Shown in pieces: positions 12,854-20,163 of a stretch of DNA of 24,879 bases. The notes beneath the pieces were generated by a model. The model was not told where the DNA came from. It saw only the letters and a program-made list of their open reading frames with translations, and searched no databases. Within the stretch, counting starts at the first letter, position 1. Every line of letters begins with the position of its first letter. Source of the stretch: a virus; IMG/VR virus record IMGVR_UViG_3300042567_001708, positions 1-24,879 of that record; one strand, written 5' to 3'. Both the position numbers and the translations under genes were made by a program.

Positions 12854-15726
12854 TGCCGTATATCGTCGTCGAAAACTTCAAGGGAGGCCTTGATACCCGC
12901 CGGCACAAGCTGGCATCAGCTCCAGGCACTCTGACGCGGCTTCAGAACGCGCATATTACGCGCGGGGGTGAGGTTGAAAAGCGAAAGGCGATCAAACTAA
13001 AGCACACGCTTCCGGCCGGCACATTCGGGATGGAGACGAGCGTAAACACGATCTACGTCTTTGGCTCGATTGAATACACTCAACAGATGATGCCGCATGG
13101 CGTCACCTACCAGAGACTCCAGAGCCCGACAGGTGCTGCCATGACCGAAGTGGTCTATTCCACTGTCTACGGCGGCAAGCCATTCGTGATCGCAAGGTTT
13201 GATGACGGAAAGCAGTTTCCGTTCTGGGACGGCGCCTTTATCACTGACTGGAACTCTGGCATCGTCACCGCAGCGATGGTCAATAACGCCGGCATAGCCG
13301 AGCACCTAAGGTCTGTCTTCTTTTACAAAAATGCCGAAAACGAACAATACTCGTGCAGCGCGATCGGCAATAAGGTCCGCGTTACAGGCCCTACCGGAAA
13401 GACTTTTGAGGGAAGTCTTTATAAGAACTCAAACCCGGCGGTCAAAGGGACTGTCGTTTCCGAGGCCAAGGTCGAGACTCCCTCGGTCCAGGCACAAGGG
13501 TCTTTCCTCCTGACCGGAGGATCGGCTTCAGTAAAAGCCTCTGCCACATACGCGCTTCGTCAGCATTATTACGAAAACCTGCCCAATGCCGTAGGTGTCT
13601 GGGTTGGTGACGGTGCTGCCGAGGTAAAGGAGCTGCTTGGATTTAATGCACCTATTCCTGAGCCGATAACTCGATCAGGACTGAGCACTACGTCTGGATC
13701 TTCCGTTATTACCGGAATTAGCTTTGGAGGTTGGCAGGCCCTATCTGTCGGAATGAGCGTGTCCGGAAGCGGCATACCAAGTGGCGCAAAGATTGTATCC
13801 ATACAGGGATCCTTGCCTCACGACATAACAATTAGCGAACCTGCTACTGATACGGCCACAGACCTGACGCTTACATTTCTTGCTCCTCAGATAGCTTCGA
13901 TAGAAGGATTTGGAGCGTGGAGCATGGCTGGCGGCATAGGCGGAGATCCGGGCCAGCGATATGCGGCAGCCTTTGCGTTCTATGTGAACGCAAACACGGC
14001 GATATCAGGATACACGGCAATCTACTCTCATGGCGGCGGCGGTTGGAACGCGCGAGATCCGGGCAGCTGGACTCTGTATGCTCCTGAAAACCTGCATGAG
14101 ACTGCCAATGGGAAAGATGTTTGGATAGAGTTTAAAAGTCAGCCTGCTTGGCCCGGGACCACAGGCGGAAACCCAGGCGATAACTTCTTTGATTACGCTC
14201 AGATAATCCCGAGTCCTTACTACCGAACAGGAGAAGATCAGACTATTCCAAATGGAAGATATCTGATGAGAACGCTTGGGTACTCTGCTGGTCAGCTTGC
14301 CGGAGGTACGTTCAACGGAGTATCGAGCGTCAAGGTCGATGGCGTCGAAGTGCTCGGCGAGAGAGTCGCATGGAAAACGTCAAACAGCCAGACGGCTCTT
14401 GATATCGTAACTCAGATAAACAATTTCGTATCAACGACAGAGTATGTGGCATCGGTAAAAGATAGCACCCGCATCATACTTACTGCCACGACAGGAACAG
14501 GTGAGTCCGTTAATGGAAGAACCATAAATGCCACCACGGTTGGCGACGCAATCGTTACTTCTTTTGTGGCGTTTGCCGGCGGGAAAAATGTCGTCGCAGG
14601 ATCCCCGCGCGTGATGGATTTCACGATTGATGGCACATTTACGATCGGAGACAGGTACTCGATAGCGATAACTGACCCCGCAAGTCCTGACCAGCCATAC
14701 CAATTTGGCGCAACGCGGGTATCTGGAAAAATCCCAGCATTTTCAGCAACCTACAAGGGCAAGGAGTATGCAGCCGTAGGTTCTACGCTTTTCTTCTCCG
14801 CCCTAAACGATGCGACAGAGTGGGGTGTCTACGACGTCGGCTCCGGGTTTATCGACATGTCCAACAACTTTGGCGGCCGAGAAGACCTGTCTGGTATCGG
14901 CTTCTACCAGAACTCGGTGGCCGTGTTCAGCAAGAGAAGCGTCCAGATGTGGTACTTTGACCCTGATCCGAGCGTCAATGCTCAGAGTCAGGTCTTGGAT
15001 AACACCGGCTGCGTAGCCCCAGGCAGCGTAATGTCGGTCGGATCGGTGGACCTTTTCTACCTTTCCTACAACGGCGTTAGGTCGCTTCGCGCGCGCGACA
15101 GCACCGACTCTGCCTACGCCAACGATATCGGCTCTGCCGTGGATGAGATACTGATCGCCCACATGGCGACCCTGACGGAAGAACAGATTTACAAGTCAAA
15201 GTCCATCATCGAGCCTACCGACGGCCGATACTGGATAGCGATAGGCGGAAAGCTTTTTGTCCTTTCATCCTTCTCTGGATCAGGGATCAACGCATGGTCT
15301 GAGTATACAACCGGATACCAGATAGACAATATGTGCGTTTTCAGCAATAACGTCTACATCCGGTCTGGAAACAGCATCTATAAATACGGTGGAGATACAG
15401 GAAACGAGTATGACGCCAGCAAGGTAGTGGTTGAAATGCCTTACCTTGACGCCAACAAGGCTGCCACCTTCAAGTATGTGAACGGCGTGGACCTTACCTG
15501 CGAGGGGCAGTGGAAGATCGAGCTCGGCTTCGACTACACCAACCCCGATGCGCGAGATGAAATAGCGACGGTAGACCAGCCCTCTTTTGCCCTTGGACGC
15601 ATCACGGCGACAGGAATGGGTACGCATATCGGCCCAAGGCTAATAAGCTCCTACCTTGGCTACGCAAAGCTGGCCAATTTCATCCTGCACTACGACGATC
15701 AACACTCTAAACACGAGGCAGGCTGA
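12853..15726 (+). CDS. Tail tubular protein B / nozzle-like protein, 957 aa (T7 gp12 position)
   Basis: Predicted to form the hexameric tail nozzle, the end of the DNA channel. The N-terminus (MPYIVVENFKGGLDTRRHK, then GTLTRLQNAHITRGGEVEKR) is the typical opening of this family. The last 350 residues give the beta-propeller signature (GATRVSGKIPAFSATYKGKEY, NSVAVFSKRSVQMWYFDPDP, LFYLSYNGVRSLRARD). It is longer than T7 gp12 (794 aa). Residues about 273-600 hold an additional beta-rich part (TTSGSSVITGISFGG, LSVGMSVSGSGIPSGAK) whose codons use more GGA, ATA and AGA than the flanks, suggesting a modular insertion. It overlaps the next gene by one base (TGATG). Confidence 0.85.
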   Translation: MPYIVVENFKGGLDTRRHKLASAPGTLTRLQNAHITRGGEVEKRKAIKLKHTLPAGTFGMETSVNTIYVFGSIEYTQQMMPHGVTYQRLQSPTGAAMTEVVYSTVYGGKPFVIARFDDGKQFPFWDGAFITDWNSGIVTAAMVNNAGIAEHLRSVFFYKNAENEQYSCSAIGNKVRVTGPTGKTFEGSLYKNSNPAVKGTVVSEAKVETPSVQAQGSFLLTGGSASVKASATYALRQHYYENLPNAVGVWVGDGAAEVKELLGFNAPIPEPITRSGLSTTSGSSVITGISFGGWQALSVGMSVSGSGIPSGAKIVSIQGSLPHDITISEPATDTATDLTLTFLAPQIASIEGFGAWSMAGGIGGDPGQRYAAAFAFYVNANTAISGYTAIYSHGGGGWNARDPGSWTLYAPENLHETANGKDVWIEFKSQPAWPGTTGGNPGDNFFDYAQIIPSPYYRTGEDQTIPNGRYLMRTLGYSAGQLAGGTFNGVSSVKVDGVEVLGERVAWKTSNSQTALDIVTQINNFVSTTEYVASVKDSTRIILTATTGTGESVNGRTINATTVGDAIVTSFVAFAGGKNVVAGSPRVMDFTIDGTFTIGDRYSIAITDPASPDQPYQFGATRVSGKIPAFSATYKGKEYAAVGSTLFFSALNDATEWGVYDVGSGFIDMSNNFGGREDLSGIGFYQNSVAVFSKRSVQMWYFDPDPSVNAQSQVLDNTGCVAPGSVMSVGSVDLFYLSYNGVRSLRARDSTDSAYANDIGSAVDEILIAHMATLTEEQIYKSKSIIEPTDGRYWIAIGGKLFVLSSFSGSGINAWSEYTTGYQIDNMCVFSNNVYIRSGNSIYKYGGDTGNEYDASKVVVEMPYLDANKAATFKYVNGVDLTCEGQWKIELGFDYTNPDARDEIATVDQPSFALGRITATGMGTHIGPRLISSYLGYAKLANFILHYDDQHSKHEAG

Positions 15727-16184
15727 TGAAATTGGCTTACCTGAATGAGTCAGACCTGCTGTATGTCGCCGACAATATGCGCGAAATCGACAAAAAGGAG
15801 GTCTACGCTACCAGATGGGACGAAAATCCTGCAACTTTGGTCGATAGCATCCTGTCGAACGGCCGTTTTGGCTGGGTAGCCGGCGGAGAAGATGGCATCC
15901 CGATAGCTGCTTTCGGGGCAGTCCCGATGTGGCCAGGCGTGTGGCAGGTCTGGATGTTCGCAACCGACCGCTGGCCTGAGGTTTCAGTCGGCGTAACCAA
16001 GTTCATCAAGCGCATCATGATCCCTTCGGTCAAGTCGGCCGACTGGCATCGAGCTGAATGTCGATCCATAGAGGGCCACGACGTCGCTCACCGATGGCTT
16101 GAGATGCTCGGAGCCACCCGAGAAGGCGCACTGCCTTACTTCGGCAAAAATAAGGACACTTTCCACGTTTATAGCTGGACCTAA
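15726..16184 (+). CDS. gp13-like protein with GNAT-type fold, 152 aa
   Basis: It lies exactly where T7-type phages carry gp13 (internal virion protein A). The sequence has the outline of a GNAT acetyltransferase fold: MKLAYLNESDLLYVADNM, a central FGWVAGGEDGIPIAAFGAVP strand pair, VWQVWMFATDRWPEV, and a C-terminal HRWLEMLGATREGALPYFGKN. The last resembles the GNAT end (helix, LGF, EG). The acetyl-CoA loop (Q/RxxGxG/A) is not convincing, so it may be a degenerate, structural member that no longer acetylates. In T7 gp13 is not retained in the mature ejection channel as a main component, so an assembly role is possible. Translation is coupled to the nozzle gene. Confidence 0.75.
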   Translation: MKLAYLNESDLLYVADNMREIDKKEVYATRWDENPATLVDSILSNGRFGWVAGGEDGIPIAAFGAVPMWPGVWQVWMFATDRWPEVSVGVTKFIKRIMIPSVKSADWHRAECRSIEGHDVAHRWLEMLGATREGALPYFGKNKDTFHVYSWT

Positions 16185-16223
16185 CCGGCGATAAACACAA
16201 ACTAACTACAACCAAATACGAAC
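16185..16223 (+). promoter_or_regulatory. A/C-rich, SD-less leader of the gp14-like gene
   Basis: This 39-base gap has AAACACAAACTAACTACAACCAAA, almost without G or T runs, before ATGTGC. It shares CACAAAC and AACTACAACC/ACTACC words with the capsid leader at 10643-10664. There is no Shine-Dalgarno sequence. Confidence 0.4.
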
Positions 16224-16841
16224 ATGTGCGGCGGAGGAGGATCAGATGCTTATGCGGCCCAAGCTCGGGCTGATGAGGTGGCTCGACAAGAGCGCATCAA
16301 GTCAGGCATGTCGCAGATCGACCAGCGATTTGCCGGCTTCAATGATGACTTCTTCAAGAAGCGCAGCGACGAGTATATGGCGGTGATGAACCCGCAGCTG
16401 GTTAAGCAGTATCGTCAGGCAAATGAAGGCCTCGCGTACTCTCTCGCGCGAAGCGGCCTTACCGACTCCAGCGAACGAGCCAAGAGCGAGGGTATTCTCA
16501 AGGGCCAGCTCGATGCCGGCCGCACTGAGGTCGCAAATCAGGCCATTGATCGCACGAATGAACAGCGACAATCGGTAGAGCAGGGCAAGACGGCCCTAAT
16601 CCAGCAGCTAAACGCCACAGGCGACGCAAATGCCGTCGCAAATCAGGCGCTAAATTCCGCCAATCGCCTTGCTGGCCAGCAATCCTATTCACTTCTTGGC
16701 AACATGTTTGCCGGCGGCATGGGGCTTGTCTCTGACGCCAGGGCTGCCAAGCAGTACGACCGAAATGCGGTCGGACTGGATGGATACAAGAACCTCTTTG
16801 GCTTTGGCACAGGCAAAGAAAAAGTAACTAAGACCGACTAA
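16224..16841 (+). CDS. Internal virion protein, MCGGGG type, 205 aa (T7 gp14 position)
   Basis: Probable internal (core) virion protein, ejected to help form the DNA channel across the cell envelope. It starts MCGGGGSDAYAAQARADEVARQ, a known opening of a podovirus family. Next come a long helix region (DQRFAGFNDDFFKKRSDEYM, YRQANEGLAYSLARSGLTDSS), a helical, Gln/Ala-rich middle (QAIDRTNEQRQSVEQGKTALIQQ) and a Gly-rich hydrophobic stretch (LLGNMFAGGMGLVSD). The order nozzle, gp13-like, this gene, and then larger proteins copies T7. Cys2 with a short Gly run is striking and could be modified, but no lipobox-bearing signal peptide is present. Confidence 0.8.
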   Translation: MCGGGGSDAYAAQARADEVARQERIKSGMSQIDQRFAGFNDDFFKKRSDEYMAVMNPQLVKQYRQANEGLAYSLARSGLTDSSERAKSEGILKGQLDAGRTEVANQAIDRTNEQRQSVEQGKTALIQQLNATGDANAVANQALNSANRLAGQQSYSLLGNMFAGGMGLVSDARAAKQYDRNAVGLDGYKNLFGFGTGKEKVTKTD

Positions 16842-16842
16842 C

Positions 16843-17616
16843 ATGTGTAACCCTCTTGCTATTGGTATGTCGATGGTGGCCGCCGGCACTTACGCTCAAA
16901 GCGAAGGTGCCAAGAAGGCGCAGAAGGCCATAAACTCGGCACGCGAAGCCGAGCGCATCCGCCAAATGGGATTAAAGGGTGACTCTGACGTTCTTTTCAA
17001 GGAGTCCCTTGCGAAACAGGGCACTGAAGGAGACGAACCCAAGACCAGCAAGGCTATTGGCGACCGATTGGCTGCCATGGATCGAAATGTCACCTCAGCT
17101 CCGACTGTTGCTCCGATAAAATCACAGGGCGACACGCCCCAGATCGTCGCCGACGAGTCTGCGCAGCGAAAAGACGCTGCCGCAACCGGGGCTTCTATCG
17201 AAGGACGAAATAAAGCCATAGCTTCAGGATTTGGAGACACTCAGGTAGGCAACGCCTTGATGAACCTCGATTTCAGCCGACGCCAGAACATGATCGCCGA
17301 CTTCTCGCGCGGATCTTCTGGCGTGCTTGGCAGTGAAGTTGAAGCCGCCTCACACAAGGGAGACTCCCTTAAGGGCTGGGGCCAGGCGCTATCAGCCGCA
17401 GGCTCAATGGTTGGAATGTATGGTGCGATGCAGCCAGCAACCGCTGCTGCCGCTGCTGCTCCTGCTGCCGCAGCCCCTGTTGCCACGGCCGCTGGCACTG
17501 CCGCTGCTGGAACTGCTGCCGCTGCGGCTCCCGCTGCTGCTTGGTATGCCAATCCTTATCTCTGGGGTGGCGCTGCTATTGGCGCCGGAGCCCTGGCATC
17601 ACGACGCAAAGCATAA
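16843..17616 (+). CDS. Second MC-starting internal virion protein, 257 aa
   Basis: It starts MCNPLAIGMSMVAAGTYAQSEG, a hydrophobic N-terminal helix with Cys2 as in the preceding gene, which fits the gp14-like internal virion family. Residues 20-50 are a charged helix (KKAQKAINSAREAERIRQMG). The middle is polar. The C-terminal quarter is an Ala/Pro/Thr-rich linker (AAAAAAPAAAAPVATAAGT region, about 195-235) followed by a hydrophobic segment YLWGGAAIGAGALASRRKA, a probable transmembrane or amphipathic end with a basic tail. A channel-forming role during ejection is inferred from this and the position. It is one base apart from the previous gene. A separate origin is not excluded. Confidence 0.75.
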   Translation: MCNPLAIGMSMVAAGTYAQSEGAKKAQKAINSAREAERIRQMGLKGDSDVLFKESLAKQGTEGDEPKTSKAIGDRLAAMDRNVTSAPTVAPIKSQGDTPQIVADESAQRKDAAATGASIEGRNKAIASGFGDTQVGNALMNLDFSRRQNMIADFSRGSSGVLGSEVEAASHKGDSLKGWGQALSAAGSMVGMYGAMQPATAAAAAAPAAAAPVATAAGTAAAGTAAAAAPAAAWYANPYLWGGAAIGAGALASRRKA

Positions 17617-17622
17617 ACACTT

Positions 17623-20124
17623 ATGGCTGACCTCTCTTGGATAGATCCTCTCTTTAAACACGCGCGATCCGCGTTCGGACTCGACCCTAAGCAGGCCGCC
17701 GAAGGCCAGCTCATGCAGAAGCATGGCGACCTTTACACCGCCCAGACTGAAACCGAGAAGTATCGACTTGGCCAACTGCTGCCTGCTCAAAAGGGCGTCT
17801 TTGATGCCGATGCTGGGCACAAGAAAGCACTTGGAGTTAAGGTTGGCGAGGAGACTCGCGGCATAAAGCACACAAACGACTCGGCACAAAGGCTTTCAGA
17901 GCTTCTTTCTGATCCTACAAATTACATCACTACGCAAGATGGCCGACGAGTCCCTGACGTAAACAAGATACACGGAATAATCGCCGCAAGCGCTGGAGCT
18001 GGCGGTGCGGCTGGAGTTAAGAATGTTCCTGGCATCATCGGCGGATTTAATCTTCAGGCCAACCCTCTGAGCCCAGGCGCTAACCTTGCTGCCGGAGGCA
18101 CCAACGCGACGGCGGGAGCAGGTATGCTGAAGCCGATCCAGCTTAATCCTGACCAAACCCTGATCCAAAAAGATCCGCTTACCGGCCAGCCTATCACTGG
18201 TGCCCCGATGGCTGCGCCCAAGGTGACGCTGCCGAACTTTGCTGGACCTATCACGGAGCCACTTGCTCCAAACGCTCAAGTTATCCCTCGCGGAAACATA
18301 TCAAACGAAGATCTCGCGGCCATACTCGCTCCCGGCAACAAGGCAGGCATGGATAAGGTCGGTATTGAGATGCCTCAGAGGGTGAACTCTAACCTTCCTT
18401 ACACTGCCCCAGCCAGCTCGACCAAGCTTCAGGTTGCCGACAAGAATAACGAAGCTGATCTCACTCAGGCCCTTTTGGATAACCAGACTAAGCTGGATAT
18501 TGCCATGGGTCGAAATGCGACAGCCAAGGAGATCGCAGACATACGCAAGGAAGGTCAAGAGATCGTCGCCCGCATACGCGCAGGCAAAGGAAAGGGTGCG
18601 TCTTCGTCTGGCGAAGCCGGCGTTGGTCAAGACGGAGGCGTGGCCCCGATAGACCTAAACCGCCTTGCTGACCGAGAGAAGGCCGCAACCGAGTATCTGG
18701 TTAATTCCTTTGGCAAGTCTGGCCATAACATAGACCCCAACCACGCTGCACTTCTTGCGGCGGCCGCAACCCAGTCCTTCCCTAACGATCCGGCCGGTAC
18801 GGCCATTCAGAAGTTCATGACGCAAAACGGCATAACCAGCGACACTGGTGGCTGGAGCCGTGTGGACTTCTCTCAGAATGGAAAGCCGATGGACTTTAAC
18901 GCCCTGCGCACCAAGCTTTTTGGCGCCCAACCGGGTCCTGCTGCTACTGCCACAGGCGCCCCAGGCACTCCTCTGACCGCCGACGGCAAGCCGGCCGACG
19001 GAAGCGTTGCTGGCGTCGTTGCAGGAGGATCAACTCCTGCTGGTGCGCCTGCCCCGAAGGCTGACGGATCAATAGAAATAGAAGGCATACCGTTCACACC
19101 GGGCTCAAATCTTGCCACCGAGCGCAAGCATGGTGACGAGTATACCGGCATTAGTAAAACGACAGGAAAGATCGAAACCCGATACTGGGACGCCGAGGCC
19201 CTTGGGGGTAAGGGTGGCTGGTCTGATACGCCTATCGGCGGCCGTCAGGAGGACTTTGATAAGGTGGACCAACTTGGTAAGGATCTAAACAGAGAGGGCG
19301 GCATGTTCACGAGGCCTCCTACCGCGGAAGAAAGCAGGACTGCCGAGGATGATATCCTAAAGCTCGCCTTGGAAAAGGGGGCTATAAGCAAGGAGGAATA
19401 TGATGCCGCAACCAAATTCGGAAAGGTAAGCGGATCAAAGAGATCTACCGCCGCTAAGGTGGTAGATAAGCTTAAGGCCATGGAGGGCGAGGAAGCAAAG
19501 CGCGACCCTCGTGTTAAGTCCTATGCAAAGGGTGATTTTCTTGATGATAAAGGCCTTCCTGATGATGCCATGGAGCTTGCAGAGCGACTCGGAATAGACC
19601 GTGAAGCCTACGGAATACCCAGTTATAAGGGCAAAATGACCACCGACTCAAGGGGCAGAAGGTACAGGGAAAGCACTCTTGGCGATCTCGGTGAGGCGTT
19701 TATTCAGAATGTCCCAGGTTCTTTATTCCTTCCGGGTTACAAGGATACCCAAGACAGGATGCACTCTGGACTAAAAGCCTTCTTTGCCGACGTATTGGCT
19801 GGAAAGGTTAAGACCTCTCCGCAGCCAAGGAACGATGTGCCTCCGGTAGCCGGCCCTGCCGGGTCAAAGACGGAAAAGGCCCCTGAGCTCCCTGCCGAAA
19901 CAAAGATAGAGCCCCCCTCTATTCCTAAGGGAGTTCCGACGCAGACAAAGCAAGAGTCTGTTCCTGTCGAAAAGGCAAAACCTGACACTAAGCCTGCCCC
20001 AAAGACCGTAGCCGAGATCGTGGCCCCGAAGAAAGAGCTGACCGACGAGGAGAAACGGATCCTGGCCGGCAAGGGATTTGGGAAGATCCAAAAGGACGAG
20101 GTAGCAGCCAAGCAGAAGAAGTAA
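17623..20124 (+). CDS. Large putative internal virion protein, 833 aa (T7 gp15 position)
   Basis: I do not recognise a domain. Position and size (T7 gp15 has about 747 residues) suggest an internal core protein ejected with the DNA. The N-terminal 90 residues are charged and helical (MADLSWIDPLFKHARSAFG). Residues 125-300 are Gly/Ala/Pro/Asn-rich (NPLSPGANLAAGGTNATAG), probably extended. A helical part follows (ALLDNQTKLDIAMGRNATAKEIADI). An SRVDFSQNGKPMDFNALRTKLFG block precedes a Pro/Gly-rich linker, and FLDDKGLPDDAMELAERLGIDREAYGIPSY lies near residue 650. The last 100 residues are Lys/Pro-rich (KPDTKPAPKTVAE) and likely disordered. The start follows CATAAACACTT without an SD. Confidence 0.75.
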   Translation: MADLSWIDPLFKHARSAFGLDPKQAAEGQLMQKHGDLYTAQTETEKYRLGQLLPAQKGVFDADAGHKKALGVKVGEETRGIKHTNDSAQRLSELLSDPTNYITTQDGRRVPDVNKIHGIIAASAGAGGAAGVKNVPGIIGGFNLQANPLSPGANLAAGGTNATAGAGMLKPIQLNPDQTLIQKDPLTGQPITGAPMAAPKVTLPNFAGPITEPLAPNAQVIPRGNISNEDLAAILAPGNKAGMDKVGIEMPQRVNSNLPYTAPASSTKLQVADKNNEADLTQALLDNQTKLDIAMGRNATAKEIADIRKEGQEIVARIRAGKGKGASSSGEAGVGQDGGVAPIDLNRLADREKAATEYLVNSFGKSGHNIDPNHAALLAAAATQSFPNDPAGTAIQKFMTQNGITSDTGGWSRVDFSQNGKPMDFNALRTKLFGAQPGPAATATGAPGTPLTADGKPADGSVAGVVAGGSTPAGAPAPKADGSIEIEGIPFTPGSNLATERKHGDEYTGISKTTGKIETRYWDAEALGGKGGWSDTPIGGRQEDFDKVDQLGKDLNREGGMFTRPPTAEESRTAEDDILKLALEKGAISKEEYDAATKFGKVSGSKRSTAAKVVDKLKAMEGEEAKRDPRVKSYAKGDFLDDKGLPDDAMELAERLGIDREAYGIPSYKGKMTTDSRGRRYRESTLGDLGEAFIQNVPGSLFLPGYKDTQDRMHSGLKAFFADVLAGKVKTSPQPRNDVPPVAGPAGSKTEKAPELPAETKIEPPSIPKGVPTQTKQESVPVEKAKPDTKPAPKTVAEIVAPKKELTDEEKRILAGKGFGKIQKDEVAAKQKK

Positions 20125-20163
20125 TTTTGTTGCCTCTGGCCGGGTTTTTGGGAAAGTCTCGTC

